64,000 nt of DNA from JAKVCB01 sp963578605 (GCA_963578605.1 CAUZEA010000016.1:1-64000), one strand, 5' to 3'; positions 1-9,376 are shown, counted from the first letter of the stretch. The notes: a model not told the origin generated them from the sequence alone. Made by a program: numbers and translations.

Positions 1-2
1 TC

Positions 3-248
3 AAATGGATCAAACAACATCTGCGAATCAAAGCCTTTTATGGCACGTCGCCCTGCGCCGTACGGACCCAAGTCTGGATCGCCATCTGCGTTTACGTGCT
101 CGTTGCCATTGTCAAGAAAGAACTAAAGATCGAACGAAGCCTCTCCGAAATCCTCCAAATTCTGAGTGTCAACCCCTTCGAGAAAACACCTGATTTTACA
201 GCTCCTCACCAACTCGGCGTACCGTTTTCCAGATATCCCTTTCCCTAA
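3..248 (+). mobile_element. IS4-family transposase, C-terminal end (cut by window edge)
   Basis: This reading frame is open from the window edge and ends at TAA. It encodes about 81 residues beginning KWIKQHLRIKAFYGTS, followed by a VRTQVWIAICVYVLVAIVKK-type stretch. That combination is the conserved C-terminal end of IS4-family (DDE) transposases, where the segment follows the catalytic Glu region. The rest of the element lies to the left, so intactness cannot be judged. No inverted repeat could be assigned with certainty in the 70 bases that separate it from uppS. The family call is from recognition of the conserved block. Confidence 0.75.
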
Positions 249-318
249 CCAGTTTCCACTATTCGACTTCTGACCGGACAGTAGTGATAATCTGTGGGCA
301 AATTGATCCTTCGGCAAC

Positions 319-1065
319 TCACAGATTGAGCCCTCCAAACCGCCGATCCCGGGTGGTAAAATCATTGATTGCCTGGCAGAGCGAGCTTTCGTCGAACTCA
401 GGCCAGCATTGATCAGTCACCCAAATCTCGGCATAACTGATCTGCCAGAGCAAAAAATTGCTCACCCTGAGTTCGCCTGCGGTGCGGATCAAGAGATCAG
501 GATCTGGTATTTTAGCAGTGTAGAGGTGATCGGCAATCGTTGCTTCATCAATGTCGTGCCAGTCGAGGCGTGCCGACTGGACCTTGTCGCCAATGGCTCG
601 AACGGCATCGACAATCTCAGTACGAGCACCATAGTTGATCGCCAGGTTGAGCCACATTCCCGTGTTCACCTGGCTCATCTCTACCGTCTTGTCGAGTTCG
701 CAAAGCACGTGTTCGGGAATTGCCGCTCTCCGTCCCAGCATCCGGACCCGCAGGTTGTTTTGCATGATCGTTCCCCGCTCCTCAATCATGTACTGCTGGA
801 GGAGGTGCATCAGGAAGTCAATTTCGGCTGACGGACGTTTCCAGTTCTCACTGGAAAGGCAGTAGAGCGTCAGGTACTCAATTCCAAGTTCCGAGCATTT
901 TTCTGTGATCTTGCGAACCGTTGTAACCCCACGACGATGCCCTTCGATGCGGGGTAATTCTCGTCGTTGGGCCCAACGACCATTGCCGTCCATAATAATG
1001 GCGACGTGCCGGGGCAAGCCTTTGCTGGGGATATCGGGGACCAGAGCAGATTGATCGATGGGCAT
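319..1065 (-). CDS. uppS: Isoprenyl transferase (undecaprenyl diphosphate synthase)
   Basis: This is a cis-prenyltransferase of 248 residues, a normal length for the family. It condenses isopentenyl diphosphate units onto farnesyl diphosphate to make the C55 lipid carrier for cell-wall and lipopolysaccharide sugars. The N-terminal MDGNGRWA motif carries the Mg-binding Asp near residue 26. The block CLSSENWKRP lies near residue 90, and the C-terminal RTAGELRVSNFLLWQ stretch with YAEIWVT matches the substrate-binding signature. The start ATG places the motif at the usual distance from the N-terminus. It lies on the same strand as purA, 50 bases downstream, so co-transcription is possible. The enzyme is cytoplasmic or membrane-associated. 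Confidence 0.95.
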   Translation of the reverse strand: MPIDQSALVPDIPSKGLPRHVAIIMDGNGRWAQRRELPRIEGHRRGVTTVRKITEKCSELGIEYLTLYCLSSENWKRPSAEIDFLMHLLQQYMIEERGTIMQNNLRVRMLGRRAAIPEHVLCELDKTVEMSQVNTGMWLNLAINYGARTEIVDAVRAIGDKVQSARLDWHDIDEATIADHLYTAKIPDPDLLIRTAGELRVSNFLLWQISYAEIWVTDQCWPEFDESSLCQAINDFTTRDRRFGGLNL

Positions 1066-1115
1066 CTAAAATGCACGTTAGTTGAAGTATCAATTTTCCA
1101 GTACGATTGCCAGGC

Positions 1116-2402
1116 TTACAACGTAATGGTCTGCTCACGGTCAGGACCAACTGAAACCATCGTGATGGGACGCCCCACGAGTTGTTCCACCCGATCGAGA
1201 TAGTTGCGGGCAGCCGAAGGCAAATCTTCCATGGTGCGACAACCCGTTACCTCCTCACTCCATCCCGGAATGGTCTCGTAGACAGGAACTACTTTGCGAA
1301 GATCATCGACGTGGCTAGGGAAAATATTGGTTTTTTTCCCCTCAAGGTCATAGGATGTGCAAACCTTCAGTTCCTCAAGGCCACTTACCACATCCAGCAA
1401 CATGACGGCAATTTCATCCACGCCGCTCAAGCGAGCTGTATAACGAATTGCCACCGCATCAAGCCAACCACAGCGTCGCGGTCTTCGTGTAACCGTACCA
1501 TATTCGTTACCGCGATCTCGCAGATATTGTCCCGTATCGTTGTCTTGCTCCGTTGGAAATGGACCTCCTCCCACCCGCGTCGAGTAGGCCTTGACGATAC
1601 CTATCACCCGCTCCACGTGGCGTCCCGGCACGCCCGAACCATTGGCAACCCCAACCCCCGAGCTGTTGCTGCTGGTCACGAAGGGATACGTGCCATGGTC
1701 GACATCGAGCAGGGCACCCTGAGCTCCTTCGAACAAGACCCTTTTCCCCGATTCAACAGCCGAAAGTAACAACTCGGTCGTATCGCAAACATAGGGTTGG
1801 AGGCGCTCAGCAAAACCAGAGTAATCTTTGGAGATGATGGCGGCGTCGAGTTTCTTGAATTCGCCCTCGGGATAAAGGACCGAGAGCATGCGATTTTTTT
1901 CTTCCGTGATTCGTTCGACGCGCTCGCGAAACGTATCTCGGTAAAGATCCCCCATTCTCAAAGCATAGGAACGGCCAACTTTGTCGCGATAGCATGGGCC
2001 AATACCCCGCTGCGTGGTACCGATATTCTCACCATCCGCAGTGGAACGATCGAGGACGTAATCCTCGGCAAAATGCCAGGGAAAGATCACGTGAGTTCGA
2101 TCGCTAATTCTCAAATTGTCGTGGTCTTCTACGTTCCGGCTCGCCAATTCGTTGAGTTCTTCAATGACTTTGGCCGGGTTAAGTACCACCCCGCCAGCAA
2201 TCACGCAGGTGACCCCTGGCGTCAATACCCCACTTGGCAGAAGCGACAATTTGTAGACTTCGTCACCGGCTACGACCGTATGCCCGGCGTTCGCCCCCCC
2301 CTGGTAACGCACCACAATATCATGCTGACCAGTGAGCAGATCAACAATCTTGCCCTTGGCCTCATCGCCCCATTGCAGTCCTACAACGCAAGTACCTGGC
2401 AT
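1116..2402 (-). CDS. purA: Adenylosuccinate synthetase
   Basis: This enzyme catalyses the first committed step of AMP synthesis: IMP + aspartate + GTP to adenylosuccinate. The protein starts MPGTCVVGLQWGDEAKGK, with the GTP-binding loop GDEAKGK and the following GGANAGHT motif, both diagnostic. The frame stays open further upstream to 2528, but the extra 42 residues have no family counterpart. The ATG at 2402 gives 428 residues, the usual family length, with AAGGA just before it. Conserved TTQRGIGP and GTYPFVTSS blocks follow. It precedes uppS on the minus strand. It acts in the cytoplasm. Confidence 0.95.
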   Translation of the reverse strand: MPGTCVVGLQWGDEAKGKIVDLLTGQHDIVVRYQGGANAGHTVVAGDEVYKLSLLPSGVLTPGVTCVIAGGVVLNPAKVIEELNELASRNVEDHDNLRISDRTHVIFPWHFAEDYVLDRSTADGENIGTTQRGIGPCYRDKVGRSYALRMGDLYRDTFRERVERITEEKNRMLSVLYPEGEFKKLDAAIISKDYSGFAERLQPYVCDTTELLLSAVESGKRVLFEGAQGALLDVDHGTYPFVTSSNSSGVGVANGSGVPGRHVERVIGIVKAYSTRVGGGPFPTEQDNDTGQYLRDRGNEYGTVTRRPRRCGWLDAVAIRYTARLSGVDEIAVMLLDVVSGLEELKVCTSYDLEGKKTNIFPSHVDDLRKVVPVYETIPGWSEEVTGCRTMEDLPSAARNYLDRVEQLVGRPITMVSVGPDREQTITL

Positions 2403-3221
2403 AAATCCTTGATGGTCGTTGTAAGCCCACGGCGAAAAGTCGTGAGCCATTTTTCGGTGTTCAAACAAAAGCCAAGATTCAGCAAAACTCCTAAAAGACT
2501 TGTCGGCAAGTCCCCGTGACAAGGGCAACCGGCCACAAGACTTGACGCAAGCCCCGCCAAGACAGGGTTCCTGACCACAGGGCTGCCTGTCCTATTCTCC
2601 AAGGCTGCCTGTCCCATTTTCCAAGTTCAACCCGGGGCTCCGCCCAACGAATCTTTGGGGGGCGTGGCCCATGTGGCAACTCGTCTCCAAACTCGCGTCT
2701 CTGGCCATGGCCACAAAGTTCGGCTCGACCAAACACTAGTATCTCGCATCCGGCAGCGGTCAGCTAGCCCCACCGCCAGATCAGCGAATCGACAAATTGA
2801 AGGGCATGACCATGACGACAAGCAATTGTAGAAGGATGACAATGGCAAGTCGATGAGCAGTTTTACGGGCATGGTCGTGATCGCGGATTTGATCTCCGAG
2901 AACGAATCAAAGCTTGCATGGCAATGATCCTGTCAAGGGCCCCCACACCAAGGTTCGGTGAATCGGTCACCTCGACGGTTACCCCGTCAGATATCGGTAG
3001 TTGCCCCATTCTAGCGGTCAGGGAACCAAGGTGCATGATGTGCTAGCGTTTACCACGAATCGTGCCGCTACGAGTGACACCCCACCCGCTAACCGGGGAC
3101 ACCGCAACCAACTCGCGGCGGGCCAGATTTCTCTAGCTGTTCCCCCGCCGATCTGCTAGTTTTCGCCACTTCTTTTCCAGGCCTTGCCGTTCGTCGGAGG
3201 CCCCATACGGGAGAAATTCGA
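2403..3221. other. Long non-coding stretch before purA, with a 22-bp tandem duplication
   Basis: About 0.8 kb without a convincing intact gene. It contains the divergent upstream regions of purA (minus) and of the secreted-protein gene at 3222 (plus). A 22-base unit beginning ggctgcctgtcc is duplicated head to tail at 2581-2602 and 2603-2624 with two mismatches. A possible frameshifted small membrane-protein gene lies at 2781-3009 and is listed separately. I see no tRNA-like or riboswitch-like fold by eye. Confidence 0.5.
2781..3009 (-). pseudogene. Possible frameshifted small membrane-protein gene
   Basis: Reading from an ATG at 3009, the first frame gives MGQLPISDGVTVEVTDSPNL and continues plausibly for about 36 residues. 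It then turns into a basic, unlikely tail that stops early. Shifting by one base near 2900 gives a continuation with DQIRDHDHARKTAHRLA followed by a hydrophobic stretch (IVILLQLLVVMVM) and a stop at 2781. The whole span is one base more than a multiple of three, which fits a single inserted base and a 75-residue protein with one C-terminal membrane segment. I do not recognise the family. This may be chance. Confidence 0.3.
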
Positions 3222-4460
3222 ATGAAAATAGGTACGCTCTTAGGAAGGTTGGGACTCGTCGCTTGCATCTGCGTGGCGAGCAGCAAGGTGGCAGAAGCTC
3301 AGAGCCTTTTCCGACGTTTTCTACCTGTCGATCAAGTCGAGTCTGACCCTCAAAGCGGCTACGACCTTACCGAAGAAAATGGCCCCTGGTTGATCCTGAC
3401 CACCACCTTCAGTGGAGAAGGAGCTCAAGCACAAGCCAACGAATTGGTCCTGGAGTTTCGCCGCCGTTTCAATCTACCCGCCTACATGTACGAAATGACC
3501 TTTGGGCAACCAGGGACCGCGCCAGGTCGTGGAATTGACAACTCGGGAGCACCGATCAAACGACGCTACCAACAGGATGGAGTCAGGCGAGAATGGGCGG
3601 TGCTGGTTGGCAATTTTGCGACCGTCGATGACACAAAAGGTCAACGAATTCTGAAACAAATCAAATTGATGGAGCCGGAGACACTTAAAAAAAACAGCGT
3701 GCAGACCTCGCAAACGATGGCGGAAGTTCGGGCCTGGCAGGACACGGTGCTGGCGCGTATGGGCGCACACCGCCGCCGCGGCCCGATGAGTAAGGCATTC
3801 ATGACATCCAACCCGCTCTTGCCCCGCGAGTACTTCGTACCCAAAGGCGTAGACAAATTTGTCGAGCAGATCAACAAGGGAGTCCAACACAGCTTGCTGG
3901 ACTGTAAAGGTAAGTACAGCGTTAGAGTTGCGACGTTCCGAAGTAACTCGATCCTGCAAACCTCCACCAATTCCGAGAATCGTCGCGGAAAAGAAAAACG
4001 TGGAGGCGGGTTGGTTGCAGCAGCGGAAAACGCACACTTGCTCACAAAAGAACTTCGCAAACACGACTGGGAAGCTTATGAGTTCCACAACCGCTGTGAA
4101 AGCATTGTAACCATCGGCAGTTTTGACCGACCCGGCCGCCAATTACCCGATGGCCGCGTCATGCCAACCAGCGAAATCGAATTGGTTGTCCGCAGGTTTG
4201 GCGCCGCTTACGACACGCCATCAGACCCTCTTAACGCTATCGGTGATGACACGGAGAACCGTCACCGCCGGGAACAGGCACTCCGGCAGTTTTCCACCTC
4301 ATTTGCAAGCAAACATGGTCAGGTGACCACCAGGCTCAATCCCAAACATGTCAAAATCCTGAAGAGAAAGCAGTTGCTCCGCACCATTCCCATGGACATT
4401 ACACCAACCGTAATTGAGGTTCCAAAACGCTCGCTCTCGACTGCGTACATGAAACGTTAG
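3222..4460 (+). CDS. Secreted protein of unknown function, SPOR-like repeats possible
   Basis: 412 residues. The first 26 or so residues form a classic signal peptide (basic MKIGTLLGR, hydrophobic core, AEA cleavage region), preceded by a GGGAGAA ribosome site eight bases or so before ATG. The mature part has two comparable alpha/beta segments. One runs from about residue 55 (PWLILTTTFSGEGAQ, then a helix ANELVLEFRRR and VYMYE-like strand). The other runs from about residue 230 (YSVRVATFRS, then a helix with LTKELRKHDWEAYEFHN and VTIGSF). The order strand-helix-strand with 'VRVATF' and 'TIGSF' resembles SPOR peptidoglycan-binding repeats, but this is only a resemblance. The C-terminus is basic (KILKRKQLLR) and ends MKR. 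Probably periplasmic. Function unknown. Confidence 0.8.
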   Translation: MKIGTLLGRLGLVACICVASSKVAEAQSLFRRFLPVDQVESDPQSGYDLTEENGPWLILTTTFSGEGAQAQANELVLEFRRRFNLPAYMYEMTFGQPGTAPGRGIDNSGAPIKRRYQQDGVRREWAVLVGNFATVDDTKGQRILKQIKLMEPETLKKNSVQTSQTMAEVRAWQDTVLARMGAHRRRGPMSKAFMTSNPLLPREYFVPKGVDKFVEQINKGVQHSLLDCKGKYSVRVATFRSNSILQTSTNSENRRGKEKRGGGLVAAAENAHLLTKELRKHDWEAYEFHNRCESIVTIGSFDRPGRQLPDGRVMPTSEIELVVRRFGAAYDTPSDPLNAIGDDTENRHRREQALRQFSTSFASKHGQVTTRLNPKHVKILKRKQLLRTIPMDITPTVIEVPKRSLSTAYMKR

Positions 4461-4539
4461 TTTGAAAACCCACTTGCAGTAGCAAGCCAATCGCTCAAGG
4501 ATAGGTCGTTCCAGTTTGTTAATCAGAGGGAGCGATCGC

Positions 4540-5178
4540 GTGGTTTGGGACCTGGTAATCGGCACACACAATCGCAAAAAAGGCGCAGAACTGGTTGAAC
4601 TGCTCGCCCCGTGTCGGTTTCGCATCGTGACCCTGGCGGAAGTCGATCAAGCGATCGATGTTGTGGAAGACGGGGAATCGTTTGCCGCAAATGCGAAAAA
4701 AAAAGCGGTCCAACAAGCTCGGCACCTCAATCGCTGGGTGATGGCCGACGACAGCGGAATCGAGGTCGACGCACTTCAATGTGCGCCGGGAATCTACTCG
4801 GCACGTTATTCCGGCCCAAATGCCTGTGATGAAGACAATAATCGCCGGCTCTTGGAAGAACTGGGAGAGCTACCTCTTCACCAACGCACCGCACGTTACG
4901 TTTGTCACGTGACCGTTTCGGATCCGGCAGGAAACGTTCGCGCCGAAAGTCATGCCACCTGTGGTGGGCGCATTCGCTTCGCACCAAGCGGGCAAAATGG
5001 TTTCGGCTATGATCCGCTCTTCGAAGTGATCGAATATCACCGCACCTTCGGAGAACTGGGCCCAACTGTTAAACGGGTTCTCAGTCATCGCTCACGAGCG
5101 CTGCGCGCAATCGTTCCGCAACTGGCAATGCTGGCGAGTTCCGGAGAGTGGAAACCTGCCCGGGTGATCCACCCCTGA
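4540..5178 (+). CDS. rdgB: Non-canonical purine NTP pyrophosphatase (RdgB/HAM1 family)
   Basis: Cytoplasmic nucleotide-pool cleaning enzyme that hydrolyses dITP, ITP and XTP to monophosphates. The 212-residue product begins VVWDLVIGTHNRKK, where the GTxNxxK nucleotide-binding motif is at the expected N-terminal position. It continues with DDSGIEVDAL, PGIYSARYSGP, FGYDPLFE and SHRSRALRA, the full set of family motifs. A GTG start at 4540 is chosen because GAGGGA lies eight bases ahead. The frame also has a TTG at 4516, which would add eight residues with no ribosome site. It follows the secreted-protein gene by 79 bases. Confidence 0.9.
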   Translation: MVWDLVIGTHNRKKGAELVELLAPCRFRIVTLAEVDQAIDVVEDGESFAANAKKKAVQQARHLNRWVMADDSGIEVDALQCAPGIYSARYSGPNACDEDNNRRLLEELGELPLHQRTARYVCHVTVSDPAGNVRAESHATCGGRIRFAPSGQNGFGYDPLFEVIEYHRTFGELGPTVKRVLSHRSRALRAIVPQLAMLASSGEWKPARVIHP

Positions 5179-5512
5179 ACCGGCCAGGTGTCCAGGCGAC
5201 GCTGTTGTCAGGTCGCAGGCAGAAAACCTCGGGACAGACTATTCCAAGGACCTGTCCAATCGATCGGTGAACAACACTGCTGCGGGCCCATGGCGCACAT
5301 CCACAAACAACTCGGCCAACCCTTGCACCAAAGGCCATCTCAGAAATAAAATAGGGGAAAGATCAAACAACTGCGGCACGCAAGGGCAACCAGCAAAAAA
5401 CGGACAATCAGTCAGCCCGATTCAAGCAACCAACCCAGAATAGAAACCACCAATGAAAAGCCTGCCCGGCGGATGAACTACCGGGCAGGCTCGAATGAGA
5501 GAAGGCATATAG
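5179..5512. other. Intergenic, perfect 10-bp hairpin before the amidohydrolase gene
   Basis: 334 bases with no gene that I can support. The only structure is an inverted repeat: gcctgcccgg at 5460-5469 and ccgggcaggc at 5481-5490 around an 11-base loop, 22 bases before the next start codon. There is no T-run after it on the plus strand. On the minus strand it is followed by TTTT, but no minus-strand gene reads into it. It could be a leader structure or a weak terminator. Confidence 0.5.
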
Positions 5513-6895
5513 ATGCAGCAAAGATACCGTTCCACGGCCCCTTTGACAAGCGTTGGATGGGGAAAAATCTCCGCGACACGACAACTCGTGGTGTTACTTG
5601 GGTTTGCGGTGAGTTTTCCCCTTCAATGGACCCTCGCTGCTGCCCCTTCGAAAGATGCATGGCTGACGACGAATCTGCCAGCGGTCGTATCGCTTTATCG
5701 AGAGCTCCACCAAAACCCGGAACTCAGTTTTGCAGAAAAACAGACTTCCCAGCGGCTCGCTGATGAATTGCGAAACGCCGGTACCGACGTCCACCAGGAG
5801 ATAGGGGGATACGGCGTCGTTGGCCTGCTGCAAAATGGTCCTGGCAAGGTACTGATGCTACGGGCAGACATGGACGCGCTGCCGATCACTGAGCAAACAG
5901 GACTCGATTACGCTTCCCAGGTTCGTGTATCCAATCCCCGTGGTGCAACCGTCGGCGTCATGCACGCTTGCGGACACGATATCCACATGGCCAACCTGAT
6001 TGGTACCGCTCGCTTTCTGAGCGCACATCGTGATTTATGGGCTGGCACCGTTATCTTTTTGTGCCAGCCGGCCGAGGAACGGGGAGCTGGTGCCGAAGCG
6101 ATGCTGGCGGACGGCCTGTTTGTCCGTTTTCCTCGTCCCGATTTTGCCGTTGCCTTACACGTTTCCCATGACACAGCTGCAGGGGAGGTTCAATATCGGA
6201 GTGGTTATTCTCAAGCCAATGTCGACAGTGTCGACATTACGGTCATGGGTCGTGGGGGACACGGGGCCTATCCAGAAACAACCATTGACCCGATTGTCAT
6301 CGCCGCTCGTCTTGTCCTTGACCTGCAAACGATCGTCAGCCGTGAAGTGAAGCCAATCGAACCCGCTGTCATTACGGTTGGATCGATTCATGGTGGCACC
6401 AAACACAATATCATCGGCAACGATTGTCACCTGCAACTGACCGTGCGGAGCTACACACCGCAAGTACGCCAGCGGCTTCATGAGGCAATCCGGCGCAAGG
6501 CGCAAGCGGCCGCCGCGAGTGCTGGAGCTCCGGAACCCAAGGTTGTCATCTCTGAAGGAACTCCTTCGCTCTACAACGACCCCCAACTTACGGACCAGGT
6601 CGTCTCGATACTGAAGCAAACACTGGGAGACCCTCGAGTGAAAGAATCGGCGCCCTCGATGGGAGGCGAAGACTTTAGTCTCTACGGAGAGGCGGGTGTA
6701 CCGATCTGCATGTTCAAGCTTGGGTCGGTTCGCCAGGACCGACTCAACGAATACGCCTCGAAAGGCATTCCACCGCCTTCATTGCATTCCCCCCTGTTCT
6801 ATCCCGATGCGGAAGCAACGCTGCAAACTGGTATCAACGCGATGACCAGTATTGCTCTTGATCTCCTCGCACCAGGTGAAACAACACAACCTTAG
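5513..6895 (+). CDS. Exported M20-family amidohydrolase (carboxypeptidase/aminoacylase type)
   Basis: 460 residues with an N-terminal hydrophobic segment (about residues 22-43, LVVLLGFAVSFPLQW then AAA) that looks like a signal peptide or anchor. The zinc metallopeptidase core shows GKVLMLRADMDALPI, MHACGHDIHMANLIG, the catalytic EERGAGA, the dimerisation-domain GHGAYPETTIDP and the late metal ligand region MGGEDFSLY. This set is typical of the IAA-amino acid hydrolase / hippurate hydrolase / amidohydrolase subgroup that removes N-acyl groups from amino acids or peptides. AGAAGG stands about nine bases before ATG. Its stop codon overlaps the GTG of the following small membrane-protein frame. 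Exact substrate unknown. Confidence 0.9.
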   Translation: MQQRYRSTAPLTSVGWGKISATRQLVVLLGFAVSFPLQWTLAAAPSKDAWLTTNLPAVVSLYRELHQNPELSFAEKQTSQRLADELRNAGTDVHQEIGGYGVVGLLQNGPGKVLMLRADMDALPITEQTGLDYASQVRVSNPRGATVGVMHACGHDIHMANLIGTARFLSAHRDLWAGTVIFLCQPAEERGAGAEAMLADGLFVRFPRPDFAVALHVSHDTAAGEVQYRSGYSQANVDSVDITVMGRGGHGAYPETTIDPIVIAARLVLDLQTIVSREVKPIEPAVITVGSIHGGTKHNIIGNDCHLQLTVRSYTPQVRQRLHEAIRRKAQAAAASAGAPEPKVVISEGTPSLYNDPQLTDQVVSILKQTLGDPRVKESAPSMGGEDFSLYGEAGVPICMFKLGSVRQDRLNEYASKGIPPPSLHSPLFYPDAEATLQTGINAMTSIALDLLAPGETTQP

Positions 6896-6915
6896 TGGGA
6901 AGGTATTCCGGGTCG

Positions 6916-7284
6916 ATGGGTAAATTCGTCGTCTGCTATCTGATTGTCATCTTTCCAATTGTGGGGTTAACATTTTCTGCTCGTCGCTGGGCTCTGCTAG
7001 AACTGACAACGCCAGCTGCCCACAGCCAATGGGAAACGTGGCGTGAAGACGTTCGTCAGGGACGAGATCCGCAGGGGCGGAGCGTGGCGCGGCGGATTCC
7101 CGGAAGCGCAGAACCCCCCGCTTTGGTGTTGTTACGGGACTATTTCCCGGTTTGCCTGGTTGCCGCAATCGGGTTTTCTTCTCTGTTGTATGCGATCACA
7201 GCCTGGTTTTTGGTCGGCGCTTTGCGAGATGGAAAAAGCGGCCCACGGAGATCTATCATTAAGGCTGCGAGCTCGGAAAAATGA
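6916..7284 (+). CDS. Small two-TM membrane protein of unknown function
   Basis: A 122-residue frame from the ATG at 6916, with GGGAAGG about a dozen bases upstream. A GTG at 6895 overlapping the previous stop would add seven residues. It has a hydrophobic N-terminal segment (VVCYLIVIFPIVGLTF) and a second near the C-terminus (VCLVAAIGFSSLLYAITAWFLV), with a polar 60-residue loop between them. The product ends only two bases before the convergent oppC-like gene. Position directly behind the exported amidohydrolase suggests an operon. I do not recognise the family. Confidence 0.6.
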   Translation: MGKFVVCYLIVIFPIVGLTFSARRWALLELTTPAAHSQWETWREDVRQGRDPQGRSVARRIPGSAEPPALVLLRDYFPVCLVAAIGFSSLLYAITAWFLVGALRDGKSGPRRSIIKAASSEK

Positions 7285-7285
7285 G

Positions 7286-8455
7286 CTACTTCGTTTCCAT
7301 CTTGGGATCGAGTGCATCGCGCAAACCATCGCCCAGGAAATTGAGGGAGAAGAGCGTGATACCGAGTGCCACACTCGGAAAAACGATCAACCACCAATAA
7401 ATCCTAACCGGGTTGATCACCTTGATTCCCTCGTTCGCCAACAACCCCCAGGAGACGTCTGGTGGTTCGACTCCCAAACCGAGAAAAGAGAGAAATGCTT
7501 CAAACAGCATGACTCGGGGAATCGTCAACGTAAGGTAGACAATGACAATGCTTATCAGATTAGGCAGGATGTGCCGGAAGATGATGGCCGGCCGGCTCAC
7601 CCCGAGCGCGCGTGCCGCCTCGATGAAGGGTTCATGCTTGAGTGAAATCACTTGTCCCCGCACCACCCTGGCCATCGTTAACCAATAGATGGCACCGACA
7701 ACCAAGAAAAAGATCGTAATTCGGTCAATCCCGACCAATTCAAGCGTCATCTTGATATCGCGTTGCCCGAGAATTGTGATGATGAAAATCACGACGAAGA
7801 TGAACGGTATGGAATAGAGGATATCAACAATTCGCATCATCAGGTCATCGATAAATCCGCCGCAATATCCGGCCACTGCACCCCAGGTCACGCCGATCAG
7901 CAACGAGACGAGCGTAGCGACAAGCCCCACAATCAAAGAGACGCGGGCTCCCCAAAACAGGCGCGAGAAAATGTCACGGCCCAGCAAGTCCCGTCCTGCC
8001 ACGGGACCGAGGGACCAATGGCCGAACAACCAATAACGGGCTCCCACCATCCAGCGACTCAACGGGCCCAGGTCGGGAAATCCTGCTGCGCGATAGGGCT
8101 TTTGCAAAACATCCTTGGCCTGCTGGCGTTGCTCAAGGGTTTGTGAATCACCGCGGGCTGCCACGATCGCCGACGTCTTCTGAATCGCTTTTACATCGAG
8201 TGAAAAGGTTGGCCTGAAAAGGGGAGTCAGTTGAGGCGGCTCGTACTGCAGGTGGGTACGATCGCGATCGGGAGGATCGAGTGGAAGCAGCGGCGTCAAA
8301 AGTGCAAGCCCGCAAATCGCCACCAGGATCCACATGCTAAACATGGCAACGCGATTGCACCGAAGCTTTCGCCAGGCGTCCTGCCACAACGAAACCCCCT
8401 TGGTCAACGTACGTACGTCGCTTGCGTTCGAATGATGATGCTCGGATCCCGGCAT
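7286..8455 (-). CDS. Peptide/oligopeptide ABC transporter permease, OppC/DppC type
   Basis: 389 residues. The N-terminus has a first membrane segment (MWILVAICGLALLTPLLPL), then an unusually long periplasmic insert of roughly 110 residues. The binding-protein-dependent transport domain follows, with AGRDLLGRDIFSRLFWGARVSLIVG, a motif typical of DppC/OppC, and the EAA loop EAARALGVSRPAIIFRHILPN. It ends LGDGLRDALDPK, as DppC proteins do. It is last in a three-gene minus-strand set (substrate-binding protein, OppB-like, OppC-like). The spacing to the OppB-like gene is six bases. No ATPase gene is adjacent. Inner-membrane subunit for import of peptides or similar solutes. Confidence 0.9.
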   Translation of the reverse strand: MPGSEHHHSNASDVRTLTKGVSLWQDAWRKLRCNRVAMFSMWILVAICGLALLTPLLPLDPPDRDRTHLQYEPPQLTPLFRPTFSLDVKAIQKTSAIVAARGDSQTLEQRQQAKDVLQKPYRAAGFPDLGPLSRWMVGARYWLFGHWSLGPVAGRDLLGRDIFSRLFWGARVSLIVGLVATLVSLLIGVTWGAVAGYCGGFIDDLMMRIVDILYSIPFIFVVIFIITILGQRDIKMTLELVGIDRITIFFLVVGAIYWLTMARVVRGQVISLKHEPFIEAARALGVSRPAIIFRHILPNLISIVIVYLTLTIPRVMLFEAFLSFLGLGVEPPDVSWGLLANEGIKVINPVRIYWWLIVFPSVALGITLFSLNFLGDGLRDALDPKMETK

Positions 8456-8461
8456 TGCACG

Positions 8462-9376
8462 TTATTCCAGTTCGATCCGAGGATCAAGCAGAGCGTAGGA
8501 AATATCGACCAGTACGTTCATGGTGTAGAGCAATACGGTATACAGCAGAACGAGTCCCATCGCTAAGGTGTAGTCTCGATCGAGTGCCGCCTGAACAAAA
8601 TGGGATCCCAGTCCTGGGATATAGAAAATGCGTTCGACCACCAATGATCCCGTAAGGATGCCAGCTGTTGCCGGCCCGAGAAATGACATGATCGGCAAGA
8701 GAGCTCCGGGCAAAGCATGGCGCAAGACAACCTGCCGTTGGGTCAACCCCTTGGCCCGCGCCGTACGAATGTAATCCTGCGAAAGCACATCGAGCATACT
8801 GGTTCTCATGATTCGTGCGACATAGGCGGCATAGGGAGCTCCCAGGCAGAAGGCGGGCAGGATGAGTTGTCGAACGGATCCCCAACCGGCAGCCGGGAAT
8901 ACCGGAAACAGAAATACGAACCAGATGATGGCAAGTCCCGCAATGACAAAATTTGGGAGGGCAATTCCCACAGTTGCCACCGAACGCAAGGTCAGATCGC
9001 TCACCGATCCACGATAAACTGCCGAAACAATTCCTGCCGTGATTCCCAGCACCATCGAAAAGACCAAAGCCAAAAGCCCTAGTGCGGCTGAGACGGGAAG
9101 CCCCTCACGAATGTAACGATCGACAGGTAGATCTCGTCGAAAGCAGTCCCCCAGATCACCCCGAACCGTATTCGATAGTTGCCGCCAGTACTGCTTCCAA
9201 AGAGGGTCATCGAGGTGGTAGCGGCGCATCATGTTCGCTTCGATTTCCGGTGGTAGGTTCCGCTCACTATCAAACGGCCCTCCCGGAACAGCACGCATCA
9301 AAAAGAAAGAGACCGTGAAAACCACCCAGAGCGTCACAATCATCCAGAGAAACCGCTTGACCAGAAAAGAGATCAC
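8462..9376 (-). CDS. Peptide/oligopeptide ABC transporter permease, OppB/DppB type
   Basis: 304 residues beginning MISFLVKRFLWMIVTLWVVF, the usual OppB N-terminal membrane segment. It contains FFLMRAVPGGPF near residue 30, six predicted membrane stretches, the EAA loop with RTARAKGLTQRQVVLRHALPG, and the C-terminal LLYTMNVLVDISYALLDPRI that matches DppB/OppB proteins. It lies 98 bases downstream of the substrate-binding-protein gene and six bases before the OppC-like gene, so the three are almost certainly one operon. It is half of the membrane channel of a peptide importer. Confidence 0.92.
   Translation of the reverse strand: MISFLVKRFLWMIVTLWVVFTVSFFLMRAVPGGPFDSERNLPPEIEANMMRRYHLDDPLWKQYWRQLSNTVRGDLGDCFRRDLPVDRYIREGLPVSAALGLLALVFSMVLGITAGIVSAVYRGSVSDLTLRSVATVGIALPNFVIAGLAIIWFVFLFPVFPAAGWGSVRQLILPAFCLGAPYAAYVARIMRTSMLDVLSQDYIRTARAKGLTQRQVVLRHALPGALLPIMSFLGPATAGILTGSLVVERIFYIPGLGSHFVQAALDRDYTLAMGLVLLYTVLLYTMNVLVDISYALLDPRIELE

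Noticed and set aside
3474..4142. 222-codon minus-strand frame opposite the secreted SPOR-like gene
   Set aside because: Composition is disordered, and the plus-strand frame has a signal peptide, ribosome site and regular structure.
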